From Flavobacteriales bacterium UBA4422 (GTDB lineage Bacteria; Bacteroidota; Bacteroidia; Flavobacteriales_G; Salibacteraceae): a DNA stretch of 64,000 nucleotides. Shown here piece by piece: positions 54,910 to 62,668 of this stretch (its first letter is position 1; every line of letters starts with the position of its first letter). Both the position numbers and the translations under genes were made by a program. The DNA lies in assembly GCA_002389645.1 (NCBI GenBank), contig DGQE01000015.1, forward strand, positions 62,001 through 126,000. The letters run 5' to 3'. The notes beneath the pieces were generated by a model. That model worked only from the letters and a program-made list of their open reading frames with translations. It ran no database searches and had not been told where the DNA came from.

Positions 54910-54992
54910 TCAAAAGAAGCGTTATTCGATTATTTTAACAAGAAGCTACAACCCCTTCTTCTAAAGAGATACAGAGTCAAAAGACCTACTTT

Positions 54993-55084
54993 GTTTAACA
55001 TTATTAGAAAAAAGTTAAACATTCCCTTGTAGCGAATAATGTTTCTACATACATTTGTTGAACTTTAACATCAAAAGATTAAAC
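54993..55084 (+). promoter_or_regulatory. Candidate light-regulated promoter and operator of the sigma-crt-phr operon
   Basis: GTTTAACATT (54993) and GTTAAACATT (55014) are 21 bases apart, two helical turns. Weaker copies are GTTGAAC (55057) and ATTAAAC (55078-55084, the exact complement of the site before the regulator gene). A -7 box TACATTTG lies at 55050-55057, with CTTG (55026-55029) 20 bases upstream as a possible -33. The 54910-54992 stretch shows nothing else recognisable. Confidence 0.45.
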
Positions 55085-55087
55085 AAA

Positions 55088-55597
55088 ATGTCAACAGTAG
55101 AATTCAATCAGCAAATTCTTTCGTTCAGGAAACCACTTGAATACTTTGCTTACAGCCTCACTCACGACAGTGATGATGCGCAGGACTTGGTTCAAGACAC
55201 CTATATGAAAGCTGTTGCTTACAAAGACAAGTTTAGGGACGCAACCAACCTCAAAGCTTGGTTGTATACTATAATGAAAAATACCTTCATTAATAATTAC
55301 CGAAGACAGGTAAAGTCCAAAACAATTATTGATCAGTCTGAAGATCTATATTATTTATCAAATGCTCCTGATTCAAGAGATAAGAATCCTTCAAGCATCT
55401 ATAACCATTCTGAAATAAGACGCTCGGTAAACGATCTTCAAGATGAATATCGCATACCTTTCAAAATGCACAATGAAGGTTACAAATACAAAGAGATCGC
55501 AGATTACTTAAATCTTCCAATAGGAACGGTAAAGAGTCGTATTTTTCTAGCTAGAAAAAAACTCATGGACGTATTGAGCGACTACAATCCTAATTAA
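55088..55597 (+). CDS. ECF-type RNA polymerase sigma factor
   Basis: A 169-residue sigma-70 family factor with regions 2 and 4 only. Region 2: RKPLEYFAYSLTHDSDDAQDLVQDTYMKAV and WLYTIMKNTFINNYRR (~13-78). Region 4: RIPFKMHNEGYKYKEIADYLNLPIGTVKSRIFLARKKL (~122-160). No anti-sigma gene follows, so control is probably by transcription from the CarH-like repressor, as for LitS in Streptomyces. The ATG at 55088 is preferred over a TTG at 55055, because the latter would overlap the -7 box. crtI starts 6 bases after the stop. Confidence 0.92.
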   Translation: MSTVEFNQQILSFRKPLEYFAYSLTHDSDDAQDLVQDTYMKAVAYKDKFRDATNLKAWLYTIMKNTFINNYRRQVKSKTIIDQSEDLYYLSNAPDSRDKNPSSIYNHSEIRRSVNDLQDEYRIPFKMHNEGYKYKEIADYLNLPIGTVKSRIFLARKKLMDVLSDYNPN

Positions 55598-55603
55598 ACA
55601 AAA

Positions 55604-57076
55604 TTGAAACCCACCGCCACCATAATAGGATCTGGATTCTCATCGTTGTCAGCAGCAACATCGCTAGCGGACAAAGGATTTGATGTTACCATCATCGAAA
55701 AAAACAGCACTGCCGGAGGGCGTGCTCGAAAATTCGAACACGAAGGGTATATGTTTGACATGGGCCCAAGTTGGTACTGGATGCCTGACGTATTTGAAAC
55801 ATATTTCGCTCGCTTCGATAAGAAGCCTTCAGATTATTATGCGCTAAAGCGTCTCGACCCATCCTACAGAGTTTTCTTTGAAGATGAGCAAGTAGATATG
55901 CCTGCCTCCATGCAAGGTTTAATTGAACTCTTTGAGTCGCGTGAAAAAGGAGCCGGAAAAAATCTAAAGAAATTTCTAGCTGATGCATCAATAAAATATG
56001 ATGCGGGAATTAATGATTTAGTTAATAAACCGAGTCTTTCGATATTCGAATTTGCCAAATGGAAAGTGCTAAAAGGACTTTTTCAATTAGACTTATTCTC
56101 CAATTTTCACGACTTCGCGCGAAAATTTTTTAAAGACCCAAAGCTTTTAAGCATCATTGAATTTCCAGTACTATTTCTTGGAGCGATGCCTAAGGAAACC
56201 CCAGCTCTGTACAGTCTGATGAACTTTGCTGATTTGAAGCTTGGAACATGGTATCCAATGGGCGGAATGCACACAGTAATAGAAGGAATGGTGAAGCTTG
56301 CTGAGGAAAAAGGTGTGAAATTCAGGTTTGATGAAGCGGTTCAAAAAATAAGTTCCAACGGAAAGCTTAGTGTAAAAACATCGAAAGGTGAGTATACTCC
56401 TGATTATATAGTTGGCGGAGCAGATTATGCACACATAGAGCAACACCTACTAGATAAAAAAGACCAGCAATACTCAGATGAATATTGGGATAATCGAATT
56501 ATGGCTCCATCATGTTTAATATACTATGTTGGGGTAAATAAAAGAATTCCTAATCTTCAGCACCATAACTTGTTTTTCGATACTGATTTTGATGCTCACG
56601 CTACTGAAATCTACAAGACTAAAAAATGGCCAAAAAATCCATTGTTTTATGTTTGCGCACCTTCGGTAACTGACGATTCTGTAGCGCCAAAAAACTGCGA
56701 AAACCTATTCTTTTTAATACCTATTGCTACCGGAATCGATGGTGACAGTGAAGAATTAAGAGAAAAGTACTTTAAAGTAGTTGTTGATCGCCTGAAAGAA
56801 AAAACCGGTGTCGACATCACAGAAAGCATCACCTACAAACGCAGTTATTCGGTGTCAGATTTTGTTTCAGATTACAACGCGTTTAAAGGAAATGCATACG
56901 GATTAGCAAATACGCTTTTTCAAACGGCTTTTCTCAAACCAAGAATCAAGCACAAAAAAATCAACAACCTCTATTATACCGGCCAACTTACCTCGCCAGG
57001 ACCAGGAGTTCCTCCTTCTTTGATAAGCGGACAAGTTGTAGCCGATTATATATTAAAAAAACACAACCTCAACTAA
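55604..57076 (+). CDS. crtI: Phytoene desaturase CrtI
   Basis: FAD-dependent desaturase converting phytoene to lycopene (or neurosporene) at the membrane. The N-terminal dinucleotide motif GSGFSSLSAATSLADKGFDV lies at ~8-27, followed by EKNSTAGGRARKFEHEGYMFDMGPSWYWMPDVF, the CrtI family pattern. The C-terminal bacterial-type phytoene dehydrogenase signature is NNLYYTGQLTSPGPGVPPSLISGQ (~455-478). 490 residues. The start is a TTG six bases after the sigma stop; crtB follows after one base. Confidence 0.95.
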   Translation: MKPTATIIGSGFSSLSAATSLADKGFDVTIIEKNSTAGGRARKFEHEGYMFDMGPSWYWMPDVFETYFARFDKKPSDYYALKRLDPSYRVFFEDEQVDMPASMQGLIELFESREKGAGKNLKKFLADASIKYDAGINDLVNKPSLSIFEFAKWKVLKGLFQLDLFSNFHDFARKFFKDPKLLSIIEFPVLFLGAMPKETPALYSLMNFADLKLGTWYPMGGMHTVIEGMVKLAEEKGVKFRFDEAVQKISSNGKLSVKTSKGEYTPDYIVGGADYAHIEQHLLDKKDQQYSDEYWDNRIMAPSCLIYYVGVNKRIPNLQHHNLFFDTDFDAHATEIYKTKKWPKNPLFYVCAPSVTDDSVAPKNCENLFFLIPIATGIDGDSEELREKYFKVVVDRLKEKTGVDITESITYKRSYSVSDFVSDYNAFKGNAYGLANTLFQTAFLKPRIKHKKINNLYYTGQLTSPGPGVPPSLISGQVVADYILKKHNLN

Positions 57077-57077
57077 A

Positions 57078-57914
57078 ATGAAAGAGTTATTCGATAAAGT
57101 AAGCCTTGAGACCAGTCGTATGACGACTAGATCTTATAGTACTTCGTTCTCGCTCGGAACTAGATTCTTAGGCCCTTCAGCAAGAGATGCGATCTATTCA
57201 ATTTATGGTTTTGTTCGCTTTGCAGATGAAATTGTAGACACATTTCATGACTACAACAAGTCCTACTTACTTGATAAATTCAAGAAAGACACATATGAGG
57301 CTATTGAGATGGGCATATCATTGAATCCTATCCTTAACAGTTTTCAAAAAGCTGTGAGAGACTTTGGGATTGACCAAGAATTGATTGACACATTTCTTGA
57401 GAGTATGGAAATGGACCTCAATAAAACAGCCTACTCACGCAAAGGTTATGAGAAATATATCCTTGGCAGCGCGGAGGTAGTTGGTCTGATGTGCTTAAAG
57501 GTCTTTGTATATGGAGATGAAAGGAAATACAAAGAATTGCAATTCTCGGCCATGAGATTAGGATCAGCTTTTCAAAAAATCAACTTCTTACGCGACTTGA
57601 AAGCAGATTATCAAGAAATGGGCAGAACATATTTCCCAGGAGTGGATCTAGATAATTTTAATGCTGAAGAAAAGAAACGCATTGAACAAGAAATAGCCGA
57701 AGATTTTGCAGAGGGATATAAAGGAATCTTAGAGCTTCCTCGCTCATCTCGCTTTGGAGTATACATGGCATACATTTATTTCTACCGGCTTTTCAATAAG
57801 ATTCAAAGGACCGATGCTCAGCAAATACTGAAATCCAGAATTCGAATTCCAAATCAAAAGAAGTACGCAATTTTCGTAGAGAGCTACGTTAAACACAGCT
57901 TAAACCTGATTTGA
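57078..57914 (+). CDS. crtB: Phytoene synthase CrtB
   Basis: Condenses two geranylgeranyl diphosphates to phytoene. The two aspartate-rich motifs are present: FADEIVDTF (DxxxD, ~49-57) and NFLRDLKADYQEMGR (~170-184). 278 residues, slightly short but complete, starting ATG and ending in a TTGA overlap with the next gene. The GGPP synthase gene crtE and any cyclase or hydroxylase are not in the window, so the final carotenoid cannot be named. Confidence 0.95.
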   Translation: MKELFDKVSLETSRMTTRSYSTSFSLGTRFLGPSARDAIYSIYGFVRFADEIVDTFHDYNKSYLLDKFKKDTYEAIEMGISLNPILNSFQKAVRDFGIDQELIDTFLESMEMDLNKTAYSRKGYEKYILGSAEVVGLMCLKVFVYGDERKYKELQFSAMRLGSAFQKINFLRDLKADYQEMGRTYFPGVDLDNFNAEEKKRIEQEIAEDFAEGYKGILELPRSSRFGVYMAYIYFYRLFNKIQRTDAQQILKSRIRIPNQKKYAIFVESYVKHSLNLI

Positions 57915-58414
57915 GAACACTAGTTTTTACAATAGTTTTTTGTCTTTTCTGTGGATCAGCATGGAGTCACCTTCCTGATATGTCGTCATTGAGAAGTGGT
58001 TTTATTCAAGCTGTTCAGCAAAAAGAATGGCGAGAGTCTTACATGAATTCTCTGGAGAATAAAAACCATAAAGAAAGTTTACATAGAAATGCCTATTTGG
58101 GAGCAGCGAAAACATTGGTTGCAGAATGCGAAATTATGCCTTGGTCTAAATACTCCTACTTTAAAGAAGGAACAAGGTTGATAGACGCGGCAATTAAAGC
58201 AGCTCCTCTCAATGCTGAGTTTAGGTATTTACGTTTCATGGTTCAATTAAATGCACCTTCTTTTCTAGACTACAACAACGAACTAAAAGAGGATTATAAG
58301 ATGATTAGTTCATCTATTTCAGGCTCAATCAATCATGAGGTTTGGATGGAATATTTCAATCAATTTGAGGCTCAAAACAAACAAAAGATTAACGCAGCGC
58401 TGCAAACAACATAG
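57911..58414 (+). CDS. Exported protein of unknown function in the carotenoid/photolyase operon
   Basis: The TTG at 57911 overlaps the crtB stop and gives a good signal peptide (TLVFTIVFCLFCGSAWSH). The mature ~148 residues are mostly helical. They resemble a solenoid with NAYLGAAKTLVAECEIMPWSKYSYFKEGTRLIDAAIKAAPLNAEFRYLRFMVQL, which has a loose TPR-like pattern. No cofactor motif is seen. Its position between crtB and idi, with overlaps on one side and a 5-base gap on the other, makes co-expression certain. No function can be named. Confidence 0.75.
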   Translation: MRTLVFTIVFCLFCGSAWSHLPDMSSLRSGFIQAVQQKEWRESYMNSLENKNHKESLHRNAYLGAAKTLVAECEIMPWSKYSYFKEGTRLIDAAIKAAPLNAEFRYLRFMVQLNAPSFLDYNNELKEDYKMISSSISGSINHEVWMEYFNQFEAQNKQKINAALQTT

Positions 58415-58419
58415 CATTA

Positions 58420-58947
58420 ATGAATATAGAAGAAGTCATATTAGTAAACACCTACGATGAAGAGATAGGCACAATGGAAAAAATGCAAGCGCATGAAAAA
58501 GCATTGCTTCATCGGGCTTTTTCAGTTTTTGTAATCAATCAAAAAGGTGGAATGCTAATTCATAGAAGAGCATTAGAAAAGTATCACTCTGGTGGCCTTT
58601 GGACAAATGCTTGTTGCAGTCATCCAAGAAAAGGAGAAACAACGGAAGAGGCTGTTCATAGAAGACTCATGGAGGAAATGGGATTTGATTGCCCTGTATC
58701 TGAACGTTTTTCATTTATATACAAAGCAGAGCTAGACCAGGGGTTGACCGAATATGAATTTGATCATGTCTTCTTTGGCTCTTTTGATGGAACACCCCGC
58801 GTGAACCCAGATGAAGTGTGCGATTGGAAGTATATTTCAATTAAAGATCTCAAGCAAGACATCAAGACCAATCCAGACAATTATACCGAATGGTTCAAGA
58901 TAGCCTTAGACAAAATGGACACGAATAACATCTTAATCAAACTATAA
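58420..58947 (+). CDS. idi: Isopentenyl-diphosphate delta-isomerase, type 1
   Basis: Interconverts IPP and DMAPP, boosting isoprenoid flux towards carotenoids. NUDIX-type fold with the type 1 active sites: the Cys motif NACCSHP (~66-72), EEMGFDC within the NUDIX-like helix (~87-93) and the Glu motif YEFDHVFFG (~109-117). 175 residues. It lies 5 bases after the unknown exported protein and 3 bases before the pterin gene. Confidence 0.95.
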   Translation: MNIEEVILVNTYDEEIGTMEKMQAHEKALLHRAFSVFVINQKGGMLIHRRALEKYHSGGLWTNACCSHPRKGETTEEAVHRRLMEEMGFDCPVSERFSFIYKAELDQGLTEYEFDHVFFGSFDGTPRVNPDEVCDWKYISIKDLKQDIKTNPDNYTEWFKIALDKMDTNNILIKL

Positions 58948-58950
58948 GTT

Positions 58951-59361
58951 TTGAAGATAAAAGTGAGTAGAAAAGGGCATTTCAATGCTGCCCATCGATT
59001 GCACAACCCAAACTGGAATTCAGAAAAGAACGCAGAGATATTTGGTAAGTGCAACAACCCAAACTATCATGGTCATAACTATGATTTGATCGCTCATGTA
59101 ACAGGAGAAATTGATCCTGATACAGGCTACGTCATAGACATGAAAGTGCTGAAAGAAATAATGAACGAAGAGGTGCTTGATCGCTACGATCACAAGAACC
59201 TCAATTTAGATTTTGAAGAATTCAAATCCTTAAACCCTACAGCCGAAAATATTGCTGTAGTCATATGGAATCGATTGAGAAAAAGATTAGAAAACCACCT
59301 TCAATTAACTGTAACGTTATACGAAACCGAAAGAAATTATGTTGAATACAGTGGCGAATAG
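58951..59361 (+). CDS. 6-pyruvoyl-tetrahydropterin synthase / 6-carboxytetrahydropterin synthase family
   Basis: 136 residues, TTG start. The zinc histidines are in HFNAAHRL (H15-like) and YHGHNY. The catalytic cysteine is in FGKCNNPNYHGHNY (~31-44), a form closer to the biopterin-pathway PTPS (GKCNNPN-GHGHNY in animals) than to short QueD proteins. Further motifs are DMKVLKEIM and DHKNLN, with Glu of the C-terminal YETERNYVEY binding the pterin. It uses the product of FolE, encoded next (23-base overlap). It could make tetrahydropterin for a photolyase antenna or serve queuosine synthesis; the neighbours favour the first. Confidence 0.88.
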   Translation: MKIKVSRKGHFNAAHRLHNPNWNSEKNAEIFGKCNNPNYHGHNYDLIAHVTGEIDPDTGYVIDMKVLKEIMNEEVLDRYDHKNLNLDFEEFKSLNPTAENIAVVIWNRLRKRLENHLQLTVTLYETERNYVEYSGE

Positions 59362-60019
59362 AGAAGCTTTAGAGACCTTAGATTATGAGCATCATTGGAA
59401 TGGTTTATCCACTCCGATGAAAGAAAATGCGCATGACCTTTCGAGCCAAGAAAAGGTGGAAAAAATAAAGGCAAACTTCAAAGAAATTATGGAGACTTTA
59501 GGCATGGATCTTAATGACGAAAGCCTTCAAGACACTCCAAATCGAGTAGCAAAAATGTTTGTGAACGAAGTGTTTAAAGGCTTAAATCCGGAAAATAAAC
59601 CTGAGATCAAGCTTTTCTCAAACAAGTACAAATACAAGGAAATGCTCGTTGAGCGAGATATCACTGTTTATTCTTATTGCGAGCATCATTTTGTGCCAAT
59701 TATTGGCAAAGCCCATGTGGCATATGTAAGCAATGGCAACGTGATTGGCTTAAGTAAAATAAATAGGTTAGTTGAGTATTACGCAAAACGCCCTCAGGTT
59801 CAAGAACGATTGAACGAGCAGATCGCTAAAGCTTTGAAAGAAGTATTGAAAACTGAAGATGTGGCTGTAGTTATTGATGCTGAGCACTTATGTGTGAAAT
59901 CAAGAGGCATTCAAGACACTGCTAGCAGTACGGTTACAGCAAGCTATCACGGTAAATTCAAGGAAATAGAAACTCGAAAAGAATTCTTGAATTACCTGAA
60001 TCTGAAAAGCCAATATTGA
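59339..60019 (+). CDS. folE: GTP cyclohydrolase I
   Basis: Converts GTP to 7,8-dihydroneopterin triphosphate, the entry to folate and biopterin. Zinc ligands are in YSYCEHHFVPIIGKAHVAY (~110-128) and the second cysteine is in HLCVKSRGIQD (~186-196). 226 residues including an N-terminal extension of ~35. The ATG at 59339 lies inside the PTPS-like gene; an internal GTG at 59351 is an alternative. It shares one base (TGATG) with the SDR that follows. A second, housekeeping folE elsewhere in the genome would support a dedicated role here. Confidence 0.94.
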   Translation: MLNTVANREALETLDYEHHWNGLSTPMKENAHDLSSQEKVEKIKANFKEIMETLGMDLNDESLQDTPNRVAKMFVNEVFKGLNPENKPEIKLFSNKYKYKEMLVERDITVYSYCEHHFVPIIGKAHVAYVSNGNVIGLSKINRLVEYYAKRPQVQERLNEQIAKALKEVLKTEDVAVVIDAEHLCVKSRGIQDTASSTVTASYHGKFKEIETRKEFLNYLNLKSQY

Positions 60020-60702
60020 TGAAATATCTCGTTGTAGGAGGAAGTAAAGGCATAGGAAAAGCTTGTACGGAGCAACTTCTAGAAGCCGGTCATGAGGTTA
60101 TAGTTGCGGCCAGGACAAATGCAGCAATCAGTCATTTGCCTGTTGAGTTTATTGATTTAGATGTTGTGGAAGATGTTTCTTCACTAGAAGATTATGATGA
60201 ACTCAACGGGTTAATCTACTGCCCAGGAAGCATAAATTTGAGACCTTTCAACCGGTTGTCCGAAGATGATTTTAAAAATGATTTTAATCTAAATGTTTAC
60301 GGTGCAATAAAATGCATTCAAACCTGCCTTCCAGCCTTGAAAAAAGGTCATGGATCTGTGGTACTTTTCAGCACAGTAGCTGTGCAACAAGGAATGGCTT
60401 TCCATGCATCAGTCGCAGCTTCAAAAGGAGGTATTGAAGGACTTACACGATCATTGGCTTCAGAATTAGCACCGCACATTCGCATCAACGCGATTGCACC
60501 TGGTTTAACAGATACACCTTTAGCAGAAGCATTACTTTCAAATGAAAAGAAACGCGAGGCAAGCGAAGAAAGACATCCATTAAAGCGCGTTGGGAAGGCT
60601 GAGGAAATTGCCTCTATGGCAGTGCATTTAGTCTCCAAAAACGGAGAGTGGATTACCGGCCAAGTGATTGGCATTGATGGTGGAATGAGTAGAGTGCGAT
60701 AA
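60019..60702 (+). CDS. Atypical short-chain dehydrogenase/reductase in the pterin-photolyase operon
   Basis: Rossmann fold with GGSKGIGKA (~8-16) and ARTN, which favours NADP. The usual catalytic set is changed: at the Ser-Tyr-Lys positions the protein has Thr (LFSTVAV), Val (HASVAASK) and Lys. NAIAPGLTDTP and TGQVIGIDGG are normal. 227 residues. Next to FolE and PTPS it is in the place of a sepiapterin reductase, but the missing tyrosine makes that activity doubtful; I recall sister proteins near cryptochromes with the same HAS-x-x-x-x-K pattern. Confidence 0.85.
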   Translation: MKYLVVGGSKGIGKACTEQLLEAGHEVIVAARTNAAISHLPVEFIDLDVVEDVSSLEDYDELNGLIYCPGSINLRPFNRLSEDDFKNDFNLNVYGAIKCIQTCLPALKKGHGSVVLFSTVAVQQGMAFHASVAASKGGIEGLTRSLASELAPHIRINAIAPGLTDTPLAEALLSNEKKREASEERHPLKRVGKAEEIASMAVHLVSKNGEWITGQVIGIDGGMSRVR

Positions 60703-60704
60703 TC

Positions 60705-61313
60705 ATGGCTGTTTTTACTGAATTAGATTGGGCTGAACGCAAGGGCCGGTATTGGTCAAATTTCTTCAATACACTGAGCGGCTTGCGTTCATCGGTGTTG
60801 ATCGGAACGACCGACTCTCAAGGTCAACACAACTTAGCTATTTTCAATTCATTGGTTCACTTGGGTGCCAATCCACCATTGTTAGGCTTTATTCTAAGAC
60901 CAACCACTGTGCCTCGCGGTACGTATGAAAATATTGTTCAGAAAAAATTCTATACACTCAATCACATTTCGGAAACAATGATTGATGCCGCGCATCAAAC
61001 TTCTGCTAAATATGAAATTGGCGAAAGTGAATTTAGCGCCACTGGACTGACACCCGAATTGATTTCTGAGCACAAGGCTCCATTCGTAAAAGAAAGTCCA
61101 ATCAAAATGCTGATGGAATTTAAAGAAGAGCATTTGGTCATGAATGGTACACGATTGATTGTAGGTCAAGTCAAAGAAGTTATTCTTAACCAGTCAATCA
61201 TAGAAGAAGACGGCTCCATAAAAGTAGCTGAAGAAAATCTGATTGCTACTAGTGGCTTATACCACTACCAAAAAGTTTCCTTTTTGAAGAAAAAATCGTT
61301 TGCGCGTCCATGA
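60705..61313 (+). CDS. Flavin reductase-like FMN-binding split-barrel protein
   Basis: 202 residues. The split-barrel pattern is seen in VLIGTTDSQGQHNLAIFNSLVHLGANPPLLGFILRP, then PRGTYENIVQKKFYTLNHI, matching the flavin reductase domain of the DIM6/NTAB family. Two bases after the SDR stop, and its own stop overlaps the photolyase start (ATGA). Providing reduced flavin for photolyase FADH is an attractive inference, but enzymes of this fold have many substrates. Confidence 0.85.
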   Translation: MAVFTELDWAERKGRYWSNFFNTLSGLRSSVLIGTTDSQGQHNLAIFNSLVHLGANPPLLGFILRPTTVPRGTYENIVQKKFYTLNHISETMIDAAHQTSAKYEIGESEFSATGLTPELISEHKAPFVKESPIKMLMEFKEEHLVMNGTRLIVGQVKEVILNQSIIEEDGSIKVAEENLIATSGLYHYQKVSFLKKKSFARP

Positions 61314-62617
61314 ATGATTTGACCATTTTTTGGTTCAGACGTGACCTTCGCCTCGAAGATAATGCAGGTTTATACCATGCATTGAAAGAAGGCAAAAATG
61401 TACAACCCATATTCATTTTTGATAGAAACATCCTAGATCACCTCGAAGAGAAAGACGACCGTAGGGTAAGCTTCATTTACACTCAAATTAAGCGCCTCAA
61501 GCAGGAGTTGCAATCCAAAGGCTCAGATTTGTGGGTGTTTTATGGCTCTCCGATTGAGGTGTTTCAGTCATTACTTAAAGAGCAAACCATCACCGGACTC
61601 TTTGCCAACAAGGACTACGAGCCCTATGCACTTGAGCGTGACAAGTCTGTCTATGAATTGTTTCAAAAGCACCACTTGATCTTTCGAGCATTCAAAGATC
61701 ATGTGATTTTCGAGAAAAGTGAGGTAGTGAAAGACGATGGGAAACCCTACACCGTTTTTACCCCGTATTCAAAGAAATGGAAGGCAAAGCTGAACGATTT
61801 CTATTTGAAGCCCTACCCAACAGAATCGCATTTCAACAACTTTCATCAATCTGAAGCCAAACCGTTACTCCACCTCGATTCGATGGGTTTCCAAAAACAT
61901 GAAGAAGATTGGAGCGACACTGCGGTTGACAAAGCCCTCGTTAACAATTACCATGAAACGCGAGATATTCCCGCATTGAAAGGGACTTCCCGATTGAGCG
62001 TTCATTTACGATTTGGCACAGTCAGTATTCGTGCCTTAGCAAAAGCAGGCATAGAACTGAATGAAAAATGGCTTAATGAATTGATCTGGAGAGATTTCTA
62101 CCAATCTATTCTATGGCATTTTCCTCATGTAGTGATGGGCAGTTTTAAACCTGCGTACGATCACATTCCATGGATCAATGACGAGGCCCAGTTCGCAGCT
62201 TGGTGTGATGGACAAACAGGATATCCAATCGTGGATGCCGGAATGCGGGAGTTAAACGAAACTGGATTCATGCACAATCGCGTGAGGATGATCGTTTCTA
62301 GTTTCCTCACAAAGCACTTGCTTATTGATTGGCGTTGGGGCGAAGCCTACTTTGCTCAAAAGTTAATCGACTTTGAATTAGCATCCAATAATGGTGGATG
62401 GCAATGGGCGGCCAGCTCTGGTGTGGATGCAGCTCCGTATTTTAGAGTTTTCAATCCCTACTTACAAACCGAGCGTTTTGACCCTGAATTGAAATACATC
62501 CGCAAATGGATCCCAGAATTAGACACTCCTTCGTATCCAAAACCCATTGTTGAGCATAAGATGGCTCGAGAAAGAGCGATTAAAACTTACAAGAACGAGC
62601 TACAAAAAAGGAAATAA
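61310..62617 (+). CDS. phrB: Class I deoxyribodipyrimidine photolyase / cryptochrome
   Basis: Light-driven repair of cyclobutane dimers, or light sensing. Alpha/beta antenna domain at residues 1-130 (TIFWFRRDLRLEDNAGL). FAD domain at ~200-430: TSRLSVHLRFGTVSIR, ELIWRDFYQSILWHFP, GYPIVDAGMRELNETGFMHNRVRMIVSSFL, WRWGEAYFAQKLIDFELASNNGGWQWAASSG and APYFRVFNP. The Asn of ASNNGGW that contacts N5 of FAD in E. coli photolyase is kept, and the tryptophans of the electron chain are present. 435 residues, without a C-terminal cryptochrome tail, so CPD photolyase is the best guess. Last gene before the terminator. Confidence 0.94.
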   Translation: MNDLTIFWFRRDLRLEDNAGLYHALKEGKNVQPIFIFDRNILDHLEEKDDRRVSFIYTQIKRLKQELQSKGSDLWVFYGSPIEVFQSLLKEQTITGLFANKDYEPYALERDKSVYELFQKHHLIFRAFKDHVIFEKSEVVKDDGKPYTVFTPYSKKWKAKLNDFYLKPYPTESHFNNFHQSEAKPLLHLDSMGFQKHEEDWSDTAVDKALVNNYHETRDIPALKGTSRLSVHLRFGTVSIRALAKAGIELNEKWLNELIWRDFYQSILWHFPHVVMGSFKPAYDHIPWINDEAQFAAWCDGQTGYPIVDAGMRELNETGFMHNRVRMIVSSFLTKHLLIDWRWGEAYFAQKLIDFELASNNGGWQWAASSGVDAAPYFRVFNPYLQTERFDPELKYIRKWIPELDTPSYPKPIVEHKMARERAIKTYKNELQKRK

Positions 62618-62647
62618 AAAAAGCCCTCCGAACATCGAAAGGCTTTT
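62616..62647. terminator. Terminator between phrB and paaB
   Basis: AAAAGCC and GGCTTTT form an outer stem, with CGA/TCG inside and a small internal loop. On the minus strand it is followed by seven U, so it is strongest for paaAB. On the plus strand the U run is shorter. It closes both convergent units. Confidence 0.75.
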
Positions 62648-62668
62648 AAAAACTTTACTATTCATCAT

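Noticed and set aside
54910..55087. Cobalamin riboswitch before the sigma gene
   Set aside because: The 178-base gap lacks the GC-rich B12-box-like and multi-stem structure. B12 input is better explained by the protein sensor.
55692..55991. 99-codon minus-strand frame opposite crtI
   Set aside because: Shadow of the conserved CrtI N-terminal region; no supporting motif.
60348..60674. 108-codon minus-strand frame inside the SDR gene
   Set aside because: Antisense to an intact SDR; composition is Ser/Pro/Thr-skewed as expected for a shadow frame.
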